The notes under the pieces: generated by a model
The model's database searches: none
What the model was told of the DNA's origin: nothing
What the model saw: the letters and a program-made list of their open reading frames with translations, nothing else
Translations under genes and position numbers: made by a program
Assembly (NCBI GenBank): GCA_963778375.1
Contig: CAVZTX010000036.1
Coordinates: forward strand, 1-41,794
Direction of reading: 5' to 3'
Origin: CAVZTX01 sp963778375
GTDB lineage: Bacteria > Chloroflexota > Ktedonobacteria > Ktedonobacterales > Ktedonobacteraceae
DNA: 41,794 nucleotides
Part shown: positions 33,319 to 41,794 of the stretch, in pieces
Layout: each line of letters begins with the position of its first letter
Position numbering within the stretch: position 1 is the stretch's first letter

Positions 33319-36175
33319 ATGAACGAACTAGAAAATTTTTATGGACCAAATGCAGGCTACGTCCTCGAACTATATGAACGATACCGCCAGAACCCTGCCT
33401 CCGTCGATGCAATCACACGGGCAATTTTTGATAAGTGGTCGCCCGAAGCCCCATCTTTAGCACCAGGTCAGGATAACCGAACTCCTCTTGCCGAAGAGTA
33501 TATAGAGGGTGGACATGGAAGGAGAGAACCTCCCTTTGAAGTTGACAAGGTGGTAGCTGCCGCCGCGCTTGCTCATGCCATTCGTGAGCGCGGACATCTA
33601 GGTGCGCATCTTGACCCGCTGGGGAGTGAGCCGCTAGGTGATCCCGCTCTGCAACCAGAGACGCATGACATTAGCGATTCAGATCTGTCACAACTACCGC
33701 CAAGCATTGTTGGAGGCCATGCTGCTGAAGGCAAGAGTAACGCACTTGAAGCAATTCAGGCGCTTCGAGGTATGTATTCTGGCACCATCAGTTACCAGTT
33801 TGACCAAGTGAAAAGCCCGGTTGAGCGAGCATGGCTGCGGGATGCCGTAGGCTTGCAGTTGTTTGCGAAGCCCCTAAGTGTGGATGCTAGCCGTAAGCTT
33901 TTGAAGCGGCTCACGCAGGTAGAGGGCTTTGAACGTTACTTGCAACAGACGTTCCCTGGACAGAAACGCTTCTCGCTGGAAGGTACCGATGTATTGGTGC
34001 CGATGCTCGATCAGATTCTAGGTGAGGCTGCCGAGTCGGGGACGCATGAGGTAATTGTAGGAATGGCCCATCGCGGTCGCCTGAATGTCTTGGCGCACGT
34101 CCTTGAGAAGCCATACGCGGCTATCCTCAGCGAATTTGGGCACAGCAAACGCGACGAGAAGGTTTCCTTGACGGATGACTGGGGTTTTGGTTGGACTGGG
34201 GATGTGAAGTATCATCTGGGGGCCGAACATGTGCTGGGCGAGGGTGCCTCGGTGAATATGAAGATTGTTCTTTCTCCCAATCCAAGCCACCTGGAATATG
34301 TGAATCCCGTCGTTGAAGGCATGACGCGGGCCTCACAGGAGAACGTGCGATGCTCCAGGAGAACCTCAACAGGATGTTGACTATGCCCTACCCATTCTCA
34401 TCCACGGTGATGCGGCATTTCCGGGTGAGGGCATTGTGGCTGAGACCTTGAACCTCTGGCACCTACGCGGCTACTCGGTCGGAGGTACCATTCATATTAT
34501 TGTAAACAACCAGTTAGGTTTTACCACTGAACCGGAGGATAGCCGCTCTACGCACTTTGCAAGCGATTTGGCGAAGGGATTTGAGATACCGATCATTCAT
34601 GTGAACGCTGACGATCCTGAAGCGGCACTTACCGCGATAAGGATGGCCCACGCCTACCGGGACGAGTTTCATAAAGATATCCTGGTTGACCTGGTTGGCT
34701 ATCGTCGCTGGGGACACAACGAGGGTGACGAACCGGCTTTTACTCAACCCCAAATGTATGAGATCATTCGCAAACATCCCACCGTGCGAGAACTGTATGC
34801 AAGTCAACTTGAGCAGAAGGGCACTGTTTCGCGGGATGAAGCTAATGCAATGGTTAAACATGCTTTGGAGGTGTTGGAAGATGCTAAGCGTCAGGCTGAT
34901 GGAAGTTTGCAGAGCTTTGACCTGGAAGAGACGAACGGCTTAAATGGTCGGCATGAGGAGGCTGAAACACCACCTCCTGTGTCCGTGGAGCAGTTGACTA
35001 CCTTCAATAAGGAACTGCTTTCTTGGCCGGAGGGTTTTTCTCCCAATCCGAAGCTGGCACGTCTGTTGCAGCGGCGGGCTACAACGCTTGGTCCAGAGGG
35101 AGGTATCGATTGGGGACAGGCCGAGGCGCTTGCGTTTGCCTCGATTCTGGCGGATGGGACGCCGATTCGTCTGACCGGTCAGGATAGTGAACGTGGAACA
35201 TTCAGTCATCGCCATGCTGTTCTGCACGATCAGCATTCAGGAGCAACCTATATTCCGCTTCAGCATTTGGCTGAGGCGCGTGCGCCGTTTTCAATCTATA
35301 ACAGCCCATTGAGCGAAAGCGGAGCTTTGGGTTTCGAGTATGGCTACAGCGTGCACGCGTCGAGTGCGCTTGTATTGTGGGAGGCGCAATTTGGGGATTT
35401 TGCTAACGTGGCCCAGGTGATTATTGACCAATTCATCGCCTCTGCTCGTGCTAAATGGCGGCAGAAGTCATCCCTGGTCTTGTTATTGCCACATGGATAT
35501 GAGGGGCAAGGGCCGGAGCATTCAAGCGCACGGCTGGAGCGTTATCTTGCGCTTGCTGCGGGAGACAACTGGCGAGTCGCAAACTGCTCTATCGCGTCGC
35601 AGTACTTCCACCTGTTGAGGCTGCAAGCGTTTTCTCTGAAGAGCGACCCTCGTCCGCTGGTGGTCATGACGCCGAAGAGCTTGCTGCGTCTTCCACTTGC
35701 CTCAACACGACTGGAAGAGTTGACCCAGGGTACATTTCAGCGCGTTCTTGACGATGAGCAGGCGGCTTCACATGCGGATGCTGTCAGGCGAGTGACACTA
35801 TGCACGGGTAAAATAGCGATAGACCTTTTATCGCGGCAGGAACGCGTGCAAGCCGAGGATGTGGCTATCGTGCGGGTAGAAATGCTCTATCCTTTCCCGG
35901 CGGACGAATTGCGTGCTGTACTTGCTCATTATCCGAATGTGCGTGAGGTTGTTTGGGTACAGGAAGAGCCGCGCAACATGGGTGCGTGGACGTACCTCGC
36001 TCCACATCTTTCAGAGCTTGTAGGTTCGCAGATGGAGCTAAAGGTAATTTCCCGCCCCGAACGATCAAGTCCTGCTACGGGCTTCTCGGATTTGTATCAG
36101 GCAGAGCAGGAGAGGATCATGGAGGAAGCATTGCACTCATCAATTCGACAACTCGGAGGCGAACATGTCCATTGA
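33319..36175 (+). CDS. sucA: 2-oxoglutarate dehydrogenase E1 component; frameshifted
   Basis: This thiamine-diphosphate enzyme decarboxylates 2-oxoglutarate in the citric acid cycle. The first frame runs to 34380 and includes NFYGPNAGYVLELYERY, FLQQTFPGQ-type text, and MAHRGRLNVLAHVLEKP. The second frame continues with DAPGEPQQDVDYALPILIHGDAAFPGEG, NNQLGFTT, GYRRWGHNEGDEPAFTQP and the C-terminal transketolase domain (VEMLYPFPADELRAVL). One extra base near 34348 explains the break; with it removed the protein is about 951 residues, the normal length. The thiamine-diphosphate and magnesium residues are intact. It overlaps sucB by 11 bases. A promoter TAAAAT is seen near 33274. Confidence 0.93.
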
Positions 36176-37538
36176 GATACGTGTCCCAGAAATGGGCGAA
36201 TCAGTCGTTGATGCTACAATAGGAAGCTGGCTCAAACACCAGGGTGATACTGTTCAGCAGGGCGAGGTGCTGGTTGAACTGGAGACCGATAAGGTGAACG
36301 TCGAAGTGAGCGCAGAGCAAAGTGGAGTTCTACAGCAGATACTCAAGCAAGAAGGTGAGGTCGTTACTGTCGGTGATGTGCTGGGAATGATTGGAGAAAG
36401 TGCGGGGACAGGAGATGCTACTCAGCAATCGCGGCCTGCACCAGCAACAGCCGCTGAGCAGAAACCTTCCACAGAACAGCGGGAGCCGGTCCAGGTAGCA
36501 ACCGACGGACAGAAGCCCTCTTCGCAGCGCGAGCCAGAGGTGGTAACGGCCGATGGACAAAGATCGCCGTCTCCGCTGGCACGCAGGATTGCGGCTGAGC
36601 ATAATGTTGATCTATCGCAGGTAAAAGGACATAGCCCCAGCGGCCGCGTAACCAGGGACGATGTGATTAGCTATCTTGAGCAAAGTACACAGCAACCGGT
36701 GGCATCACCGACATCTACAGTTACGGCACCTCCGCAGGTAGCACCATCAACACGACTTCCTACCAGCCCTGCTTCGCCTACTCCTGCTGTAGCGCCGGTG
36801 CCATCAGCGTCTCCATCGACGACTCAGGCAGCACCAAGAGGACCTGAGGAGCGCGTCCGACTCTCGCGGCGACGGCAGACGATTGCACAGCGCCTTGTTG
36901 AAGCTCAGCACAATGCTGCCATGCTCACAACCTTCAATGAGATCGATATGAGTGCCATCATGGAAGTCCGAAGTCGGCGCAAAGATTCTTTCAAGGAGCG
37001 CCATAATGTCTCACTTGGATTTATGTCGTTCTTTACCAAAGCGGTAGTGGGAGCGCTCAAAGCCTTTCCGCGCTTGAACGCGGAGATTCAGGGCAATGAG
37101 ATGGTGCTGAAATATTACTATGATATTGGTATTGCCGTTGGTGCTGAAGAGGGATTGGTTGTGCCTGTGCTGCGCGAGGCAGATCGCAAGAGCTTTGCAC
37201 AGATTGAGCGTGAGATTGCCGAACTGGCGAAGCGAGCAAGGGATAATACGCTCTCGCTGGCAGATCTTCAGGGAGGTACGTTTACCATTACCAATGGTGG
37301 TGTGTTTGGTTCATTGCTCTCCACGCCAATCTTGAATGCCCCGCAGGTAGGCATTCTGGGTATGCATAAAATCGAGCAGCGACCGGTAGTTGTCAATGGT
37401 CAGATCACGATCCGACCGATGATGTACGTGGCGCTTTCTTACGATCACCGCATCGTTGATGGTCGCGAAGCCGTGCAGTTTCTTGTAAGGGTCAAGGAAC
37501 TGATAGAGGATCCAGAGACGCTTCTGCTTGAAGGCTAA
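36165..37538 (+). CDS. sucB: Dihydrolipoyl succinyltransferase (E2 of 2-oxoglutarate dehydrogenase)
   Basis: The 457-residue protein has a lipoyl domain (residues 1-78) with lipoyl-lysine 43 in ETDKVNV. A Pro/Ala/Gln-rich linker follows, then the peripheral E3-binding domain (SPLARRIAAEHNVDLSQVKG...GRVTRDDV). A second Ala/Pro linker leads to the catalytic domain, which ends SYDHRIVDGREAVQFLVRVKELIEDPE with the catalytic His. It overlaps the sucA stop by 11 bases, so E1 and E2 are made together. E3 (lipoamide dehydrogenase) is not in the window. The sucA neighbour makes succinyltransferase more likely than acetyltransferase. Confidence 0.93.
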   Translation: MSIEIRVPEMGESVVDATIGSWLKHQGDTVQQGEVLVELETDKVNVEVSAEQSGVLQQILKQEGEVVTVGDVLGMIGESAGTGDATQQSRPAPATAAEQKPSTEQREPVQVATDGQKPSSQREPEVVTADGQRSPSPLARRIAAEHNVDLSQVKGHSPSGRVTRDDVISYLEQSTQQPVASPTSTVTAPPQVAPSTRLPTSPASPTPAVAPVPSASPSTTQAAPRGPEERVRLSRRRQTIAQRLVEAQHNAAMLTTFNEIDMSAIMEVRSRRKDSFKERHNVSLGFMSFFTKAVVGALKAFPRLNAEIQGNEMVLKYYYDIGIAVGAEEGLVVPVLREADRKSFAQIEREIAELAKRARDNTLSLADLQGGTFTITNGGVFGSLLSTPILNAPQVGILGMHKIEQRPVVVNGQITIRPMMYVALSYDHRIVDGREAVQFLVRVKELIEDPETLLLEG

Positions 37539-37643
37539 GAATGATCGAATCTTTACTCTCGACATTGCGAATTTCAGCCTGTATAATTATGGGGAAAACA
37601 AACGCCTTCATTAACTGTAGGAAATAAAGGGAGTCGTGCGTCT

Positions 37644-39131
37644 ATGCAATCGGGGAAGCCTTATCCTCAATCGGGGGGAAACACTGACGAGCTAAATTCG
37701 CTGGTCAATAAATCGCTCGGTCAGTTTCGTATAGTCGAGAGGATTGGATCCGGTGGCATGGCGACTGTCTTCAAAGCATATCAACCGACATTGGATCGTT
37801 ATGTAGCAATCAAAGTCTTACCCGCCTATCATGCTCGCGATCCCATCTTTATGAAACGCTTCGTGCAAGAGGCCCGCTCGGTTGCCAAACTGGCACATCC
37901 AAATATAGTGCAGATTTACGATTTCGGTGACCAGGAAGGGATTACCTACATTGTGATGGAGTATGTGGATGGCGGTACCTTGAAAGATCGATTAAAGCAG
38001 CAGGCTTTATCGGCCTCTGAAGCGGTGGATTTTATCATCCAGGCGGCTGAAGGATTGAATTGCGCACACAGCAATGGCATTATTCACCGCGATGTGAAGC
38101 CTGCCAATATGTTGGTGCGAAAGGATGGTCATCTGCTGCTCTCTGACTTTGGGATCGCGAAAATCCTTGAGGGGACGACTAACCTCACAAGAGTGGGAAC
38201 GGGCATTGGGACGCCACAATATATGTCACCCGAACAGGGAACAGGCCAGCCGGTAGATCGCCGCAGCGATATCTATTCGCTTGGCATTGTTTTGTACCAT
38301 TGTTTGACGGGTCGCGTACCTTTTACCGCCGATAACCCACTTTCGATTACAGTCAAGCATCTGCACGATCCTTTACCAATCGAGAACCTGCGCGTGGCGA
38401 ATGTGCCCACTCCTATTGAGCAGGTCGTGTTGAAGATGACGGCAAAGTCTCCGCAAGATCGCTACCAATCCACAGATACACTGATTGATGCGCTGGCAAA
38501 TGCATTGGCTGCTTCTCACCTTGCTATGCCACGTTCATGGCGAGGTGGTATGCAGGCAAGCGGGACTATCCCATCTCTAGGCTCACAGCCAGATCCGCGA
38601 GTTGCTTTCTCGGGTCAAATGCCCATCTCGAATAGCGGGCCTGGAGGAAATTTCGCAGCTTTCACTGCGAATTCTCAGCCGTTGTCTGAACAGTCGGCGG
38701 CAGTAACGGTTCCTTGTTTCCGTTGCGGAGCAGCGAATCCCAGTACTCGCCTTTTCTGTACTTCCTGTGGCTACGAGTTGTCGGATAGCCGTGCGGCTGC
38801 TGATCGCTTTGTAGGATCGAATGGCCGTCCAATGCTGGCTCGTTTGACTATCAAGAACGGACAAATGGGAGGTCGTTCCTATCTGTTTCATCAGGATATG
38901 ACAACCATTGGTCGGACAAATGGTAATGACCTGATTATTTCCGGTCGCACCGTTTCACGTCGCCATGCGCGTCTCTGGTTTGACAATGGTCGCTGGTACT
39001 TAGAAGATTTACAGAGTGCAAACGGCACCCTGGTGAATAATGTACGCATTTTTCAACCTGCGCAATTGAATGACGGTGATCTCATCAGTTTTGGTGATGA
39101 GCTTGTAGTCTTTAACATTACATATAGGTAA
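37644..39131 (+). CDS. Ser/Thr protein kinase with zinc ribbon and C-terminal FHA domain
   Basis: The 495-residue protein has a PknB-type kinase domain at about 28-285: IGSGGMATVF, VAIKVLP, HRD at 148-150, DFG at 168-170, and GTPQYMSPEQ in the activation segment. A flexible linker follows. Cys358/361/372/375 form a zinc ribbon (CFRCG...CTSCG). The FHA domain from about 421 has TIGRTNGNDLIISGRTVSRRHARL and LEDLQSANGTLVNN, with the residues that bind phosphothreonine. There is no membrane helix, so it is cytoplasmic. AGGGAG precedes the start. Kinase-FHA partners in actinobacteria include the sucA regulator GarA, so the nearness of sucAB is suggestive. Confidence 0.92.
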   Translation: MQSGKPYPQSGGNTDELNSLVNKSLGQFRIVERIGSGGMATVFKAYQPTLDRYVAIKVLPAYHARDPIFMKRFVQEARSVAKLAHPNIVQIYDFGDQEGITYIVMEYVDGGTLKDRLKQQALSASEAVDFIIQAAEGLNCAHSNGIIHRDVKPANMLVRKDGHLLLSDFGIAKILEGTTNLTRVGTGIGTPQYMSPEQGTGQPVDRRSDIYSLGIVLYHCLTGRVPFTADNPLSITVKHLHDPLPIENLRVANVPTPIEQVVLKMTAKSPQDRYQSTDTLIDALANALAASHLAMPRSWRGGMQASGTIPSLGSQPDPRVAFSGQMPISNSGPGGNFAAFTANSQPLSEQSAAVTVPCFRCGAANPSTRLFCTSCGYELSDSRAAADRFVGSNGRPMLARLTIKNGQMGGRSYLFHQDMTTIGRTNGNDLIISGRTVSRRHARLWFDNGRWYLEDLQSANGTLVNNVRIFQPAQLNDGDLISFGDELVVFNITYR

Positions 39132-39135
39132 AATT

Positions 39136-39160
39136 GGCCGATACATCGGCCTCTACGGAA
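39136..39160. repeat. Second copy of the GGCCGATACATCGGCC palindrome
   Basis: GGCCGATACATCGGCC (39136-39151), followed by TCTACGG, begins four bases after the kinase-FHA stop codon. It matches the copy at 31892 and fits a dispersed extragenic repeat. Confidence 0.6.
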
Positions 39161-39171
39161 GGATCATTTCG

Positions 39172-39711
39172 ATGAGTTCCATCAATCCCTTGGTGCAAGT
39201 AGCACAGCAAGTCCTGCTGGGAGGCGCTGTCAAACAAAACCATGCCCTTGAGCATGCAACAATTGTACTGCTGAGTAAGCAGTTTCCCGATGTACGGCTT
39301 GCCGGCATATCTTTTGCCTCAGGCTTCTTCGTATTTGGTGATCTGCCTACCGAAGCCATTTTGCCGACAGCGCAGGAAGCATTGGCATTGCTCCGTTCAA
39401 CCAAACCGGAGCTGGCGATTCACGAACGCTGCGGTACAAATCTTGCTGTCTCCGGCATGCTGACCGGCCTTTCCGCGATGACGGTAGCCAAGATGCGCCG
39501 TCCATTCAACACCGCCAACAATGTGATTCTGGCATCGACCGCTGCACTCATCGTTGCTCGCCCTCTAGGATTGCTGGTACAACGCTACTTCACGACCCAG
39601 ACGCCCAATGCAACCATGACGATTACAGGAGTCACGCCGCGTACACTCTTTGGTACTCCTGCCCATTTTGTCAGTACAGATAATCCAGGGGCATCAGGAC
39701 TATTCTCCTGA
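39172..39711 (+). CDS. Conserved protein with HALEHATI motif (DUF6391-like)
   Basis: The 179-residue protein has the motif NHALEHATI at about residues 23-31. This and the following FASGFFVFGDLPTEA resemble a conserved group of unknown function, which I recall as DUF6391. HxxxH-type residues could bind metal. Two hydrophobic segments (TNLAVSGMLTGLSAM and NNVILASTAALIVARPLGLLV) may be membrane helices. GGAAGGA lies before the ATG. No role can be given. It is followed by two repeat copies and a sulfurtransferase gene. Confidence 0.6.
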   Translation: MSSINPLVQVAQQVLLGGAVKQNHALEHATIVLLSKQFPDVRLAGISFASGFFVFGDLPTEAILPTAQEALALLRSTKPELAIHERCGTNLAVSGMLTGLSAMTVAKMRRPFNTANNVILASTAALIVARPLGLLVQRYFTTQTPNATMTITGVTPRTLFGTPAHFVSTDNPGASGLFS

Positions 39712-39740
39712 TAGAGACTATGATGGCATTCGTCGTCCGT

Positions 39741-39825
39741 CCTGTAGGGGCAGCGCCTTGTGCCTGCCCTCGCGATAGTGACAATTGTCGTCCTGTAGGG
39801 GCAGTGCCTTGTGCCTGCCCTCGCG
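39741..39825. repeat. Two further copies of the GC-rich dispersed repeat
   Basis: Copies start at 39741 and 39792, each CCTGTAGGGGCAG...GCCTTGTG...CTGCCCTCGCG, nearly the same as the four at 25911-26104. They lie between the HALEH protein and the sulfurtransferase; the last copy ends about 40 bases before the latter's start. Confidence 0.85.
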
Positions 39826-39864
39826 AAGGATGACAAATGCCTGGATAAGGCAAGCGAGGTATGT

Positions 39865-40740
39865 ATGGAGCGCAGTAGTTTTTTGGTTGAGACCTCGTGG
39901 CTAGCTGAGCATCTGAAGGATCCACACCTGCGTGTTGTGGATATGCGTGGCTATGTCCGCACTGTGAATCTACAAGATGGGGTGCAGGAAGCCACATATG
40001 TCGGTGCACGAGATGAGTATGAGCAGGCGCATATCCCCGGTGCGCTATATATTGACTGGACAAGCGATATTGTTGACCCAGATGGGAGTGTGGAGGCGCA
40101 GATAGCGCCTGCTGAGCGTTTCGCAGAGGTAATGGGTCATCTGGGAATTGGTGATCAGCATCTGGTTGTGGCCTACGATGCCCATCCTGCCTCGCAATTT
40201 GCTACTCGCCTCTGGTGGGCGCTTCGCTACTATGGGCATGATCAGGTTGTGGTGTTGAATGGAGGATTACCTAAATGGCAGCGTGAAAACCTGCCGTTAG
40301 AAAGTGCCGTTCCAGTCTATCCTCCTGCCATTTTTACACCCGACGTCCAGCCACAATTGCGTGCTACCGCCGAGGAAGTAGTGGCCTTACTGAGTCAGCA
40401 CGACGTGTCACTCGTCGATGCTCGTGACACTGGCCAATATACAGGTGAAACGGTACGGGGTAGCGGGCGTCGCGGCCATATACCAGGTGCTCTCAATATC
40501 CCACGTGAAGAGCTTGTTGATCCAGGAACCGGCACATTTCGCAGCAATGATGAACTGGAGCATGTTTTCTCTAGCGCGAACATTGCACCAGAACAACGTG
40601 TTGTTGCCTACTGTAATGGAGGTGTTGCCGCAACCACCGTCCTCTTCAGCCTGGCAATGCTTGGATACCCTCACTTGACGAACTATGACGGTTCCTGGAA
40701 TGAATGGGGTAAGCGTCAAGATTTGCCGACCGAACTCTAG
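39865..40740 (+). CDS. Two-domain rhodanese-type sulfurtransferase
   Basis: The 291-residue protein has two rhodanese domains. The first (LVETSWLAEHLKDPHLRVVDMRGY...GHIPGALYIDW-like) lacks a catalytic Cys, and the second ends VVAYCNGGVAATTVLFSLAMLGYPHLTNYDGSWNEWG, with catalytic Cys in CNGGVAA. This is the arrangement of thiosulfate or 3-mercaptopyruvate sulfurtransferases. The loop CNGGVA fits neither type clearly. I took ATG 39865 because the frame upstream runs through the repeat. It is followed by the phosphotransferase after nine bases. Confidence 0.88.
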   Translation: MERSSFLVETSWLAEHLKDPHLRVVDMRGYVRTVNLQDGVQEATYVGARDEYEQAHIPGALYIDWTSDIVDPDGSVEAQIAPAERFAEVMGHLGIGDQHLVVAYDAHPASQFATRLWWALRYYGHDQVVVLNGGLPKWQRENLPLESAVPVYPPAIFTPDVQPQLRATAEEVVALLSQHDVSLVDARDTGQYTGETVRGSGRRGHIPGALNIPREELVDPGTGTFRSNDELEHVFSSANIAPEQRVVAYCNGGVAATTVLFSLAMLGYPHLTNYDGSWNEWGKRQDLPTEL

Positions 40741-40749
40741 AAATTACCT

Positions 40750-41794
40750 ATGGATGAGCACGAGATTGAAGAACAGCAAGACCTGCTGAATCTCAACGAG
40801 ATTATGCAGGCCTTTGGCGTAAATAACTGGAACAACCTTGGACCGGTTGCAACTCCATCTTCCCATCCTCAACTGTTGAACTTACAGATCGAAATCGAAG
40901 GCCTTCACTATATTCTCAAAGAGCGAGCCGAAGGACTGGTAGAAGAAGATAGCAGCCATCGCTATCACTTCCAGCGCTATTTACAGCAGGCAGGCATTCC
41001 TATTCCCCCATTGTGGTTGACCCCTCAAGGGGAGCCTGTGGTGACGATTGGCGAAGATTCCTTTGAGTTGCAGCAGTGGGTAGATGGAGACTTGTTCAGT
41101 TCGACAGATTCGCGCAGCCTCGAATGGGTAGCCAATGCCGGAGAAATGCTTGGCCGATTACATCAAGCCTCCCGTCATTACCCAGGACACCAGCATCGAT
41201 GGCCATCAGAGGTACAGGCAGGAGGTTTAGTCCAGGGCTGGCTCAATCTCGCACGTAGCAAAGTGGAACAGAGCGGGGTACACGCAATTGCAGCAGCCCT
41301 CTCAAACATCGTTGATGCATGGGAGGCTGTGCTACCTGCAACCATGATGGCTATCGGCGGAGTTCGTGGCTTGCCGGAGTTTCATATTCATGGTGACTAT
41401 CACGCGTTGAACCTACGTTTTGATGCTCAAGGGGTAAGCGCTGTGCTTGGACTGGACGCATCGCGTTGGGAGAAACGCATTATTGAACTTGCCTATGCCC
41501 TCTTCTATTTTTGTGCATTGGAATGGCGTACCGACCGGAGCTTAAATCGACCACTTGTGAAGCGCGGATTTGAACCTGAACGCGTCAACCACTTCTTGCG
41601 CGCATATGGTGCCGTCTACCCACCCAATCCTGGTGAAGCTCCTCTCCTTGTAGACGCCCTGACCTTGATTGCCCCCATCGTTACTATTAACGGCCCGCTT
41701 GAAGATATCTTCTTCTCCAACGAACACGAGGAAGTATTGATCGATGATGTGATGGAGCGCCTGGCGTGGGCTGCATCACTACCTGCCTGGCTCG
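40750..41794 (+). CDS. Aminoglycoside/choline-phosphotransferase-like kinase (partial, right edge)
   Basis: A frame opens at ATG 40750, nine bases after the sulfurtransferase stop, and stays open for 348 codons to the window end, so the C-terminus is missing. The start is MDEHEIEEQQDLLNL. The APH-type kinase pattern is visible: LKERAEG (lysine of the ATP site), QQWVDGDLF, GEMLGRLHQASRHY, the Brenner motif FHIHGDYHALNLRF, and VLGLDASRWEKRIIELAYAL, where the metal-binding Asp sits in GLDA instead of the common DFD. Members phosphorylate antibiotics, choline, homoserine or proteins (SrkA). The substrate is not known. Confidence 0.8.
   Translation, partial: MDEHEIEEQQDLLNLNEIMQAFGVNNWNNLGPVATPSSHPQLLNLQIEIEGLHYILKERAEGLVEEDSSHRYHFQRYLQQAGIPIPPLWLTPQGEPVVTIGEDSFELQQWVDGDLFSSTDSRSLEWVANAGEMLGRLHQASRHYPGHQHRWPSEVQAGGLVQGWLNLARSKVEQSGVHAIAAALSNIVDAWEAVLPATMMAIGGVRGLPEFHIHGDYHALNLRFDAQGVSAVLGLDASRWEKRIIELAYALFYFCALEWRTDRSLNRPLVKRGFEPERVNHFLRAYGAVYPPNPGEAPLLVDALTLIAPIVTINGPLEDIFFSNEHEEVLIDDVMERLAWAASLPAWL

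Noticed and set aside
33319..34380. Genuine truncation of SucA (pseudogene)
   Set aside because: The second half continues in the next frame with intact HGDAAFPGEG, NNQLGFTT and GHNEGDEPAF motifs, so one inserted base explains it.

Overview
The window looks like the chromosome of a Ktedonobacteria-type member of the Chloroflexota. This is inferred from gene content, without a search: a coenzyme F420 operon, T-box leaders on leuS and on an alaX-ileS unit, an FMN-riboswitch-driven RibXY-type transporter, FHA-containing Ser/Thr kinases, an ECF sigma factor paired with a membrane-anchored seven-blade repeat protein, and dispersed short GC-rich palindromic repeats. Base composition is close to half GC, and most starts have AGGAGG-like ribosome binding sites.

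Layout. 1-490: a tRNA-Glu gene and a small proline-rich protein. 616-3667 (minus): F420 operon cofE, nitroreductase, cofD, cofC. 3836-5050: DoxX-like membrane protein and PIG-L deacetylase. 5098-7361: FMN riboswitch, a permease broken by frameshifts, and its lipoprotein binding protein (probable riboflavin importer). 7413-9097: methyltransferase, DUF488 protein, YCII-like protein. 9187-15438 (minus): a six-gene nitrate reductase-like cluster (cytochrome b, NasC/NarB-type molybdoenzyme, four-cluster ferredoxin, Rieske protein, small membrane protein, HPP-family protein). 15554-17389: receptor-type Ser/Thr kinase. 17564-20454: T-box leader and leuS. 20492-21937: PQQ-like propeller protein. 22272-23649: MarR regulator with a palindromic operator, and an alpha/beta hydrolase. 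23692-25917: an unassigned attenuator-like leader, argC (frameshifted) and argB. 25911-26104: four short GC-rich repeats. 26186-28451: ECF sigma factor and propeller partner. 28541-33035 (minus): T-box leader, alaX-like gene, ileS (two frameshifts). 33319-37538: sucA (one frameshift) and sucB. 37644-39131: kinase with zinc ribbon and FHA domain. 39172-41794: HALEH-motif protein, two more repeats, a two-domain sulfurtransferase, and a phosphotransferase open at the right edge.

Most notable points. (1) The isoleucyl-tRNA synthetase carries GVHH where class I enzymes have HxGH. This is the altered signature reported in mupirocin hyper-resistant IleRS2 enzymes; its KMSKS loop is also changed to HKTKG. 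(2) An assimilatory-type nitrate reductase catalytic subunit sits in one operon with a NarI/DsrM-like cytochrome b, a Rieske protein and an HPP-family protein, which suggests a quinol-coupled nitrate reductase of unusual composition. (3) An RNA leader upstream of argCB can form mutually exclusive hairpins, one of them a strong intrinsic terminator, and matches no riboswitch class I can name with confidence. (4) At least seven single-base frame breaks fall in otherwise well-conserved core genes (ribX, argC, ileS, sucA), which argues for indel errors in this assembly rather than real gene loss.
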